Below, piece by piece: positions 7,715 to 18,025 of a stretch of DNA of 20,421 bases. The position numbers were made by a program, and so were the translations under genes. The first letter of the stretch is position 1. Each line of letters starts with the position of its first letter. A model generated the notes under the pieces. That model saw nothing but the letters and a program-made list of their open reading frames with translations, was not told where the DNA came from and ran no database searches. Source of the stretch: Candidatus Wallbacteria bacterium (lineage in GTDB: Bacteria; Muiribacteriota; UBA6191; JACPRK01); assembly GCA_016199905.1 (NCBI GenBank), contig JACQFU010000332.1, positions 1-20,421 of the forward strand. Direction: 5' to 3'.

Positions 7715-8859
7715 ACGCAGGGCCATCGGCCGGTTTCGAGCTGCGCGAGGTGCAGGCGGTTCCGGAGGACCTTACGGATGATCTGAGTCCGGCCCGACTG
7801 GTCGGGATGAAGCGTTTTTTCCTCCGCGCATTCCTCGATGGCGAGCTGGCCGGCATCCGCACCTCGCTGCTCGTGGCCCGCGATCCGGGTGGCAGGCTGC
7901 TGGCCGCGTTCACTCTCAGTCGGATGCGGGTCGATCTGGACTGCATCGCGGGCCCGGGCATTCAGGCGGCGGCAAGCGCGGCCCGGCGCCTCCTGCCCGG
8001 CTTCATGCAGCTGGAGCTGCTGATGTGCGGCCTGCCGGCGAGCATGGCCGATCACGAGGCTGTCTTCGCTCCGGACATCTCCTCCGATGCGGCCGACGAC
8101 CTGCGGCGTGCGGCCGTCGAGCGCTCCATGGAGATCGTCCGGGACGAGCGGCTTGCGGCGTGCGTCTGGAAGGAGTTCGACGCGACTGCCCGAGCGCCCT
8201 GGGCCGCGTCGCTGGAGGGATGCGGGTTCGACTGGTACGCGTCGGTCCCTGTTTCGGTGCAACCGGTCGGCTGGGACTCGCCGGCCTCCTACGAGGCTTC
8301 GCTACGTTCCAGCTATCGCCGGCAGCTCGGTGCAAACCTGGAGCGCGCCCGCGCCCACGGCCTCGAGATGGAGATCGACGTCGATTTCGCGCCTTACGCC
8401 GGCGAGTTCCATCCGCTCTATATGCAGGTGCTGGAGCGCTCCAGCACGCGGTTAGAGACGCTCTCGCCGGCCTTCTTCCGAGGATTGGCCGGCGACGGGC
8501 GCGTCCGCTTCATCCGCGCCGTCCTGGACGGGAGGACGGCCGGTGGGGCGATATGCTACGTGGAGGCGCCCGACCTCTTGGTCTTCCTCTATGTAGGGAT
8601 GGACCACTCGGTGCAGCGGGAGGTCGACCTCTACTTCAACCTGCTCAAGGGTATCGTCGACTTGGCGGCGAGGCATCGGGTCCGAGAGATCCGCTGGGGG
8701 CAGACCTCGCCGGACGCCAAGGGCCGGATGGGCGCCCGGCTGGTGCCTCTGTGGTTCGCGATGCGATTTCGGAGCCCGATGGTCCAGAGCATCGTTCGAC
8801 TCCTGCGACCCGCGCTCTTTCCGGAGCGTTCTCAGATCGAGCGGCGCGTGTTCAAGTAG
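7708..8859 (+). CDS. GNAT/FemAB-like acyltransferase
   Basis: 383 residues, consistent with the double-GNAT acyltransferases of the BioF2-like/CelD (Acetyltransf_6) or FemAB groups. The N-terminal half (ELREVQAVPEDL..., LLVARDPGGRLLAAFTL) is a degenerate GNAT fold. The C-terminal half has SSYRRQLGANLERARAHGL, a motif resembling the Ser-xx-Tyr-Arg-xx-Leu region of this group, then FHPLYMQVLERSS, RFIRAVLDGRTAGGAICYV and a C-terminal EIRWGQTSPDAKGRMGARLVPLW stretch. No membrane segment. Such enzymes transfer acyl or aminoacyl groups to amines in cell-wall or lipid precursors. Inference: N-acylation of an amine intermediate of the same pathway; the actual substrate is not visible. It starts at GTG 7708 inside the transporter gene, so the two are an operon. 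Its last 28 bp overlap the convergent glycosyltransferase gene. Confidence 0.82.
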   Translation: MVNAGPSAGFELREVQAVPEDLTDDLSPARLVGMKRFFLRAFLDGELAGIRTSLLVARDPGGRLLAAFTLSRMRVDLDCIAGPGIQAAASAARRLLPGFMQLELLMCGLPASMADHEAVFAPDISSDAADDLRRAAVERSMEIVRDERLAACVWKEFDATARAPWAASLEGCGFDWYASVPVSVQPVGWDSPASYEASLRSSYRRQLGANLERARAHGLEMEIDVDFAPYAGEFHPLYMQVLERSSTRLETLSPAFFRGLAGDGRVRFIRAVLDGRTAGGAICYVEAPDLLVFLYVGMDHSVQREVDLYFNLLKGIVDLAARHRVREIRWGQTSPDAKGRMGARLVPLWFAMRFRSPMVQSIVRLLRPALFPERSQIERRVFK

Positions 8860-10007
8860 AGAACCACCGCGCCGGCGGCCAGGATGTGCGCCATCGGCAG
8901 GATCGGCAGCCGGAATCGCGGCACCGCGAAGAAGATCAGGTGCAACGCGCAGAAGTAGAACACGATGACGACCAGCGCCTCCACGGCCGGGGAGCGCTGC
9001 CACCGCCAGAGCATCGCCGCACCGGCGAGCATCAGCCCCACGAACGCCGCGTTGACGGGCTTGCCCAGGTCCCAGAAGTTCGCGAGCTTCCTTGGAGCCA
9101 GGACCAGGGCGAACTGCCGGGGGTTCTCCCAGATCCACTTGCAGGCGGCCTGCCGGTAGGCTGCCGAGCCCACGTAGAGATCGGGACAGTTGTGGCCTGC
9201 CGGACGCAGCTCCCAGGGTATCCCCAGGTAGGAACCGTTGGCCGCCGGGTTGTTGCCGATGAAGAGGTTCTCGCCCGAGTTGGAGGGCACGAGCGAGAAG
9301 TGACCCAGCACGACCCAGTTTCGCCAACCGTACGGCAGCATGACGTAGAGCGCGACCAGCGCCGCGAGCATCGGGCCTCGGTAGCACCTGGCCTTTCCCT
9401 CCGCTGCCGGCGCCGCCGCGACCAACAGCGCCGGGATCAGCAGCACCCGGGCCTGCACCAGGCCGGCCAGCCCCCACATCACACCCGAGAACGCCCATGG
9501 CCCACGACCCCGGGCCGACCCGGCGCGCACCCACGCCAGAAGCGCTGCTGCCATCGCCATCGCCAGGAACACCTCGTACTGCGGCAGCTCGACGTAGTTC
9601 CACAGTCCATCGAACGAGAGCAGGCACGTCGCCAGCAAGGCCCCTCGCTTTCCGAGCAGGGGCCGGGCGAGAAGATAGGTCAATCCCAGCGTGCAGCCCC
9701 AGAAGAGCAAGTTTGCGGCCCGCAGCGCGCCGAAGCTTCGACCCGTGAAGATCCATAGGAGCCGGATAACCATCGGCCAGAGCGGGTGCATGTATCCCGC
9801 AGAGAACGCCCGCGGATCCATGACGCCGACCTTGGCGAGCATATCGGCCATCGCGACGTACCACTCGCCATCGGGCCCATAGTCGACCGCTTCGACTTGA
9901 ATCTGTCTCAGCAGAACGCGCGCCACCTGCACGGCCAGGACGCCCAGCAAGGCGAGCGAAAGCGGATCGGAAGCCTGACGCGCTGCGTCTTCAGAGGGTG
10001 CTGCCAC
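8832..10007 (-). CDS. GT39/PMT-type membrane glycosyltransferase
   Basis: 391 residues, polytopic, with about nine or ten hydrophobic helices. Features of the GT39/ArnT-like (GT-C fold) group are an early acidic loop (DYGPDGEWYVAMADML) where the catalytic aspartate of GT-C enzymes normally lies, a first-loop GYMHPLWPMVIRLLW, and a lumenal SGENLFIGNNPAANGSYLG motif frequent in this family. Such enzymes transfer a sugar from a polyprenyl-phosphate donor to a protein or lipid on the periplasmic face. The acceptor is unknown here. The GTG start at 10007 is only 9 nt from a good extended -10 element, so the transcript may be leaderless. The gene is alone on its strand. It converges on the acyltransferase with a 28-bp 3' overlap and diverges from the radical SAM operon, so a role in the same pathway is possible but not shown. 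Confidence 0.85.
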   Translation of the reverse strand: MAAPSEDAARQASDPLSLALLGVLAVQVARVLLRQIQVEAVDYGPDGEWYVAMADMLAKVGVMDPRAFSAGYMHPLWPMVIRLLWIFTGRSFGALRAANLLFWGCTLGLTYLLARPLLGKRGALLATCLLSFDGLWNYVELPQYEVFLAMAMAAALLAWVRAGSARGRGPWAFSGVMWGLAGLVQARVLLIPALLVAAAPAAEGKARCYRGPMLAALVALYVMLPYGWRNWVVLGHFSLVPSNSGENLFIGNNPAANGSYLGIPWELRPAGHNCPDLYVGSAAYRQAACKWIWENPRQFALVLAPRKLANFWDLGKPVNAAFVGLMLAGAAMLWRWQRSPAVEALVVIVFYFCALHLIFFAVPRFRLPILPMAHILAAGAVVLYLNTRRSI

Positions 10008-10016
10008 GCGCCCGAG

Positions 10017-10044
10017 ATTAGAGCATCGGCCGCGAACCCCGCAA
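10017..10044 (-). promoter_or_regulatory. Promoter of the glycosyltransferase gene
   Basis: Read on the minus strand: TTGCGG (-35, plus 10039-10044), 16-nt spacer, and TGC-TCTAAT, an extended -10 (plus 10017-10025). The GTG start is 9 nt after the -10 hexamer, so transcription would begin about 2-3 nt before, or at, the start codon. No Shine-Dalgarno sequence can fit in such a leader. Confidence 0.55.
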
Positions 10045-10076
10045 GGCGCGGGAGGGCTCGGCGACCGCCGCCATGC

Positions 10077-10105
10077 TTGACTGTGAGCGGCGTCACGGGT
10101 AATCT
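10077..10105 (+). promoter_or_regulatory. Candidate promoter of the radical SAM/desaturase operon
   Basis: TTGACT (10077-10082, five of six consensus -35 bases), a 17-nt spacer, then TAATCT (10100-10105, a weak -10). The ATG start at 10115 is 9 nt after the -10, predicting a leader of only a few nucleotides. No Shine-Dalgarno sequence is visible. It lies back to back with the glycosyltransferase promoter in the same 107-bp region. Confidence 0.45.
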
Positions 10106-10114
10106 AAGTTGCTC

Positions 10115-11578
10115 ATGCAGTCGTTCTTCTGGACCCTGCTCGGGGTGGCGGCCCTGATAGCCGGAGTCTGGGCATGGCGAACCGCCCTGCGCGAGCGCCG
10201 CCGCCGGGCATTCCTGGCCCGCCATTATCCGGATCGCCTCGAGAAGCGCCGGTACGCGCACAAGCTTCTGATCATCAGCAGCACCCTCAAGAGCAAGGAG
10301 ACGGGGTTGCCGGTGAAGCAGCGCATGCTCTATGCCCCGGGGCTGGCGCCCGCTCTGCTCGCGGGACTCACGCCTTCGGACTGGGACGTGGAGCTCTGCT
10401 ACGAGACCATCGAGGACGTCCCGCTGGACACCGACGCGGATCTGGTCGCGGTGACGGCGATGGGCTACGCGCTCTGGCACGCTTTCGATTTCATGGACGA
10501 GTTCCGGCGTCGCGGCAAGACCGTGATCTGCGGCGGCCCGATGGCCTCTCTGGTGCCAGACGAGGCGTTGAAGCACGCCGACGCGGTTTGCATCGGAGAG
10601 GCCGAGTCCCAATGGCAAACCATCCTGCGCGACTACGAGAACGGAGTGCTGAAGCCGCGCTACGAATCGAATCTGGACCAGGCATGCGAGGGTCTGCCGG
10701 TCCCGCGTTACGACCTCATCGCCGAGAAGCGCGTGGGACCCATCGTGGCCGTGCTGGTCGGACGCGGCTGCCCCCATAGCTGCGAGTACTGCTCCATCTT
10801 CGCGGTCTACAAGAACCGGTACAAGCGGCGCACGGTGGACGAAGTCGTCCGGGACGTGGAAGCCGCCAAGGGGCTCGGTTTTCGCGAGATCCTGATGGTG
10901 GACGACAACATCGGCGCGGACTTCCGAACGGCCAAGCAACTCTTCGAGGCCCTGATCCCGCTGGGCATCCGCTGGGTCGGGCAATGCGCGCTCACCATCC
11001 TGCGCAGGCCCGATCTTCTGGAGTTGGCCCGTCAGTCCGGATGCAGCACGCTCTCCTTCGGCTTCGAGACCGTCAATACCGCGAGCCTTCACGCCCACGA
11101 CAAGACCTTCGTGAAGGCCGAGGACTACGACGAGATGCTCGCGACGCTGGCCAAGGCGGGCATCAACGTCTCGAGCGAAATGATCCTCGGGATGGACGGC
11201 GACACCCAGGAGACGTTCGAAGCCACCATCGACTTCGTCATGCGAAACAAGATCACGCTTCCGCGGTTCTACGTGCTCACGCCGATCCCGGGGACGCCGC
11301 TCTTCGAGCGGATGCGCCGCGAAGGGAAGATTCTCACCTACGACTACAACGAGTACAACGGCGCCACCTGCGTGTATCAGCCCAAGCGGCTGACGCCCGA
11401 CCAGGTCGAGGACGGCTACTGGCGGGTGTACAACGAAGTGTTCAAGCTGAGCAACATCCTCAAACGCTGCTTCACGTCCCGCATCCGGACGAACGTGGCG
11501 TTCGTGCTTTTCCTGCTCGGCGTGAACCTGGCCTATCGCTCCCAGGTGCGGAAACGAATATGCCCCGGCCTGGTTTGA
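10115..11578 (+). CDS. Membrane-anchored radical SAM protein A (probable B12-binding)
   Basis: 487 residues. A single N-terminal membrane helix (about 3-22), followed by an Arg-rich stretch, anchors the protein on the cytoplasmic side. Residues about 50-190 form a Rossmann-like domain in the position of the cobalamin-binding domain of B12 radical SAM proteins (ELCYETIEDVPLDTDADLVAVTAMG, CGGPMASLVPDEA). The SAM domain has the cluster motif C219-x3-C223-x2-C226 (GCPHSCEYC), a DDNIGADF strand, GFETVN, and PIPGTPLFERM near its end. The C-terminus (VYQPKRLTPDQVEDGYWRVY) resembles the extension of HpnP-like lipid methylases. B12 radical SAM enzymes methylate, cyclise or couple unactivated carbons; membrane anchoring suggests a lipid substrate. 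It is a paralogue of protein C (15859-17325). ATG 10115 is preferred to TTG 10109. First gene of a four-gene operon. Confidence 0.88.
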   Translation: MQSFFWTLLGVAALIAGVWAWRTALRERRRRAFLARHYPDRLEKRRYAHKLLIISSTLKSKETGLPVKQRMLYAPGLAPALLAGLTPSDWDVELCYETIEDVPLDTDADLVAVTAMGYALWHAFDFMDEFRRRGKTVICGGPMASLVPDEALKHADAVCIGEAESQWQTILRDYENGVLKPRYESNLDQACEGLPVPRYDLIAEKRVGPIVAVLVGRGCPHSCEYCSIFAVYKNRYKRRTVDEVVRDVEAAKGLGFREILMVDDNIGADFRTAKQLFEALIPLGIRWVGQCALTILRRPDLLELARQSGCSTLSFGFETVNTASLHAHDKTFVKAEDYDEMLATLAKAGINVSSEMILGMDGDTQETFEATIDFVMRNKITLPRFYVLTPIPGTPLFERMRREGKILTYDYNEYNGATCVYQPKRLTPDQVEDGYWRVYNEVFKLSNILKRCFTSRIRTNVAFVLFLLGVNLAYRSQVRKRICPGLV

Positions 11579-11615
11579 CCCCCGGGGAAAAAGCTGAAGA
11601 GAGGTCCGCAAGACC

Positions 11616-13261
11616 ATGAAAATCGCGCTGGCACGACCGAGGATCCCGACCCACTCCATCGGCCTGCACAACATGATGATCTGCGACCCCCTCGAGCTGG
11701 AGGCCGTCGCCGCCGGCATTCCGAAGAAGCACGAGGTGCTCATCTACGACGGCATCCTGGACGAACCCGAGAACTTCGACCGGATGCTGCGGGAATTCGA
11801 TCCGGACGTCGTGGGGTTCACGACCTACATCAACGGCGTGAACGGGATCGGGCGGATGATGGACAAGGTGAAGGCCAACCGCAAGGACGCCCTCATCGCG
11901 GTCGGAGGCGTCCACGTGACGCGAAACGGCGACGACATGGCTCGCACGAAAGCCGACGTCGTCATCCAAGGAGAGGGCGTCTTCACGTTCGCGAAGATGC
12001 TGGAAGCGTTCGAGGATTCCGGCCTGCGAAACCTGAAGGCCGTCCAAGGCGTGCGAGTGCGGGAGGACGACGGCTTCTCCAAGACGACGACCCCTCCGTA
12101 TCCTCACCCCGACCAGATCCCCTTCGCGTGCCGCGAGCTCACCCGACGCTTCTGGCCGCAGTACTACTACATCTACCACAACCCCTGTCACCTCATGAAG
12201 ACGGCCTGGGGTTGCCCCTACACCTGCTCGTTTTGCTATTGCTGGCAGGCCACGGAAGGCCACTACGCGTTCCGCTCCCCGGAGGCGTTCGTGGCGGAGC
12301 TCGAACAGATGTGGTCGCCGAACGTCTACATCGTCGACGACGACTTCTTCCTGCACCCCTCGCGGATGATGAAGATTCACGACCTCATCGTGAAGAAGGG
12401 GCTGAAGAAGCAGTTCTTCTGTTACGGCCGCTCCGATTTCATCGCCAAGCACCCGGACATCATCAAGGCTTGGTCGAAGATTGGCCTCCAGGCAGTCGTC
12501 GTCGGAGTCGAGAGCTACAGCGACTCCGAGCTCGAGTACTTCAACAAGGAGTCGACGGCCGCAGTCAACGTCGAGGCCTTCAAGGTGCTCCGGGAGGCCA
12601 ACGTCGATCCCTACGCGTCCTTCATCTTGAACCCCAACTGGGGGATGGCGGACTTCAAGAAGATCCAAAAGTACATCTACGACAACAAGCTCTACTACGT
12701 GATCCTGCAGCCCCTGATGCCGCTGCCGGGGACGGCCATCTGGGACGAGTGGAAGGACGTGGTCATCATCGACCGCGACCACCACGAGATCTGGGACATC
12801 TCCCACCTGGCGCTGCCGAGCCGCCTCCCCATGAAGACCTACTTCCGGGAGATGGTGAAGCTCTACATCCGCACTTGCCTGAACCTGATCCGGCTGCCGA
12901 ACGTAACGCTGCGGACCCTACCGCCGATCTATTCGCCGCGCGTGGTCGAGATCCCGCACGTGCTCTTCGGCGGGCTGCGCGTGCTCTCCCAGCTCTGGAA
13001 CGCCCATCGGCGCTACCGCCCCGACGAGCTTGCGCGCTACGAGCGGGGAAGCGGCCTGCTGTTCCACAACCGCGAGGCCAAGGACAACCCCGACACCGAA
13101 GGACTGACCGACTATCGACTGGTTCAGAAGCGCATCGAGCTGGCCGAGGCTGCCGGAGGAGTGGCGCCCTCGATCGAGACGATGAAGGCGCAACCCCTCG
13201 TCAACATCACGCCCGCCCCCGCCCGGCCGCTCGCCTCTCCCGACGCCGTCGCGTCGAACAA

Positions 13262-13265
<4 letters not shown>
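11616..13265 (+). CDS. B12-binding radical SAM protein B
   Basis: 549 residues, no membrane helix. The first 150 residues look like a cobalamin-binding Rossmann domain (MKIALARPRIP, DPDVVGFTTYINGVNGIGRMM, AVGGVHVTRNGDDM, VIQGEGVFTF). The radical SAM cluster motif is C200-x3-C204-x2-C207 (GCPYTCSFC), with a further C209 directly after. IVDDDFFLHPSRM, VVGVESYSDSELEYFNKE and LMPLPGTAIWDEW are the later barrel elements. The layout resembles the BchE/HpnJ class. The C-terminal extension (about 415-549) ends in a Pro/Ala-rich tail. The reaction is unknown; ring formation, methylation or C-C bond formation on a lipid are possible. Start ATG 11616 has GAGAGG 11 nt upstream, 37 nt after protein A. Its stop overlaps the GTG start of the triple-fusion gene (GTGA), so the two should be made in step. 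Confidence 0.88.
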
Positions 13266-15858
<2,593 letters not shown>

Positions 15859-15859
<1 letters not shown>

Positions 15860-17325
15860 TGGGAGGGGGCTGGGCCTTGGCGCTCGGGCTGATCGCGGCC
15901 CTTGCCGCTGCGCGCGCAGTGCCGCGCGGTTTGGCCTGGCGCCGCCGCCGGCTGGCGCGGCTCTTTCTGGAGCGGCATCATCCGGCCTATCTTTCCACTC
16001 CAAAGACTCGCAAGGTCCTCTTCATCCACCCGACCACCTACCAGGAGGACGGCTCGCTCTTCAAGGAACGCGTCGTCCACTCGCCTGCCCTGACGTTTCC
16101 GCTCCTGGCCGCCCTGACACCGCCCCACTGGGCCGTCGAGCTCTGTTACGAGACCAGCGAGTCGATCCCCTGGGACACCGAAGCCGACGTCATCGCGCTG
16201 TCGAACATGGGTCACTCGCTGTGGCGCGCCCGCGAGATCGCCCGCGATTTCCGCAATCTGGGCAAGCACACCGTCATCGGCGGCACGATGGCGTCGCTCA
16301 TCCCCGACTGGGTGCAGGAGGTCTGCGACACAGTCGTCGTCGGCGATGCCGAACAGACGTGGCCCCAGTTCCTGCGCGACTTCGAGGCGGGCAGCCCCAA
16401 GCCTCGCTACGTGGAACCCGCCAAGCACCCGGTCGGCGATCTGCCCGTACCCCGCTACGATTTGCTTCTCGAGAAGGACACCGTCGGCTGGATGATGCCG
16501 GTGCAGATCGCGCGCGGCTGCCCCTACCGCTGCCGCTTCTGTACCATCAACGCGCTCTCGAAAGGGCTCTACACGCCCCGCCCGGTGGAACACATCGTCC
16601 GCGACGTCCGATCCGTGCGCGAGCTGGGCTGCCGATTCTTCTTCTTCCTCGACGACAACATCGCTGGCGATCTCGACTTCGCCGGGCGGTTGTTCGAAGC
16701 CGTGCAGCCGCTCGCAGTCAAGTGGTGCAGCCAGTCGACGCTCGACATCCTCAAGCAGCAGGGGCTGCTCGAGAAGGCCGTCGACAGCGGCGCCGTGACG
16801 CTATGCTTCGGGCTGGAGTCCCTGAGTCAAAAGAGCCTCACGAACGTCGCCAAGGGCTTCTACCGCGTCGACCAGTACGATTCGCAGATCGCCGCCATCG
16901 GTCATGCCGGCCTGATGCAATCCGCGGAGTTCATCATCGGACTCGATCACGACACCCCCGAGACGATCGACCGCCTGGCCGGCTACATCGTCGAACAGGC
17001 GATTCCGCTGGTGCGGTGCTACATCTACGCGCCCATCCCCGGCACGCCCGTATGGCACGACTTCCAGAAACAGGGGCGCCTTCTCTCGGAGGATTTCTCG
17101 AGCATCGGCGGCGCCAACGTCGGTTTCCGCCCCGTCCATTTCACTCCCGAGCAGCTTCTGGAGAGCTACTGGTCGCTGATGCAGCGGATCTATTCCTGGC
17201 CCGCGATCCTGCGGCGCGTCTTCGGTCGACGCCGCAGAGGGCTGGGCAACGCGCTGCTCGTGCTCGTGGCCAATCTGCAGTACCGCCGGCTGGTGAACAA
17301 GCGGACCATCCCCGGGCTGGCGTGA
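15859..17325 (+). CDS. Membrane-anchored radical SAM protein C (paralogue of A)
   Basis: 488 residues with the same plan as protein A. There is an N-terminal hydrophobic helix (about 4-22) then an Arg-rich stretch, and a B12-binding-like domain (ELCYETSESIPWDTEADVIALSNMG, GGTMASLIPDW). The SAM domain has C221-x3-C225-x2-C228 (GCPYRCRFC), LDDNIAGDLDF, GLESLSQKSL and PIPGTPVWHDF. The C-terminal segment (RPVHFTPEQLLESYWSLM) and the final PGL-type end match protein A. Shared blocks such as ELCYET, MASL-PD, LPVPRYDL and DDNI show a duplication within the operon followed by divergence, so the two may act on related positions or successive steps of a lipid. There is no direct clue to the reaction. 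It is last in the operon, coupled to the fusion gene, and ends one base before the convergent methyltransferase-like gene. Confidence 0.88.
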
Positions 17326-17333
17326 GTCAGCCC
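17314..17333. other. Hairpin at the junction of two convergent stop codons
   Basis: GGGCTGGC (17314-17321) can pair with GTCAGCCC (17326-17333), 8 bp with one G-U pair, around a GTGA (GNRA-type) tetraloop. The TGA of radical SAM gene C falls in the loop and upper stem, and the stop of the minus-strand gene in the 3' arm. It lacks T-tracts on both sides, so it is at best a weak two-way 3'-end element. Confidence 0.35.
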
Positions 17334-17980
17334 TCGACAGCGGGGGCACGCGGGCCGCTGCGACGCAGCATCCTCAGCGGCGCGGACCAGGGGAAGAAAC
17401 GGTCCGTCTCGGCCATCATCGCGGCGTAGGCGCCGGGGGCGTGCTCGGTCCAGTAGTCCTCTTCCAGCGCGGCCTCGCAGACCAGGGAGAACATCGCGAG
17501 CAGCATCGCGGGGATCGTGAGCAGGTTCGGCATCAGCAGGATCGCGCTGCCCAGATAGAGCAGCATTCCGCCATAGATGGGATGGCGCACATAGCGGTAG
17601 ATCCCGTGGCGCACCAGCGGCTGCGGTCGGTCCGTGATTCCCATCCGCCAGGATTCACCCATCGTCAGGTTCCCGGTCGTGAGCAGGACGGCGCTGGCGA
17701 GCAGGGCCAGGACGGCTGCGACATTTGCAATCCCGCGCCCGTACGCCAGATGCGGCAACCCCCTCCACCAATCCGGGTTGCGGACGTAGAGAATCATGAA
17801 GACCACCCAGGCAATCAGTCCCAGACCGACCGTGTCCTCCACGAGTTTGCGCGCATGCGACCTCGATTGGTTCGTCAGGCTCGCGATCGGGATCTCTCCG
17901 AGCCGCCACCATTGCCTCAGCGTCTGGAACAGCACGAACGCGCCGATGTATACGGACCCAACCGCCACGAATCCTCTCAT
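17327..17980 (-). CDS. Isoprenylcysteine-methyltransferase-like membrane protein
   Basis: 217 residues with about five hydrophobic helices. The C-terminal half carries the hallmark of the ICMT/phospholipid methyltransferase (PEMT, NnrU-like) superfamily: PLVRHGIYRYVRHPIYGGMLL for SAM binding and EEDYWTEHAPGAYAAMMAETDRF near the end. Such bacterial proteins methylate small hydrophobic or lipid substrates at the membrane, but most are uncharacterised, and some act as plain membrane oxidoreductase-like proteins. It begins with ATG at 17980, with GAGGG 10 nt upstream, 45 nt after the stop of the ATPase gene on the same strand, so they may be co-transcribed. It converges with radical SAM gene C with a one-base gap. 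A link to the lipid locus is possible from position only. Confidence 0.8.
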   Translation of the reverse strand: MRGFVAVGSVYIGAFVLFQTLRQWWRLGEIPIASLTNQSRSHARKLVEDTVGLGLIAWVVFMILYVRNPDWWRGLPHLAYGRGIANVAAVLALLASAVLLTTGNLTMGESWRMGITDRPQPLVRHGIYRYVRHPIYGGMLLYLGSAILLMPNLLTIPAMLLAMFSLVCEAALEEDYWTEHAPGAYAAMMAETDRFFPWSAPLRMLRRSGPRAPAVEG

Positions 17981-18025
17981 AGGCGCGAAGCCCTCGCTTC
18001 TCTGCGTGCTCCGGGCTTCCGATCC

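Noticed and set aside
8025..9758. Long + strand frame crossing from the acyltransferase into the glycosyltransferase region
   Set aside because: It spans two genes of opposite orientation and has no recognisable domain; a by-product of high GC.
11558..11595. CCCCGG...CCGGGG hairpin followed by A-run between radical SAM genes A and B
   Set aside because: Only 6 bp around a long loop and followed by A, not T, on the coding strand; a short intra-operon gap is the simpler reading.
12128..13261. Upstream extension of the triple-fusion frame
   Set aside because: It overlaps radical SAM gene B completely; the GTG at 13262 gives the first residues that fit a ferritin-like helix.
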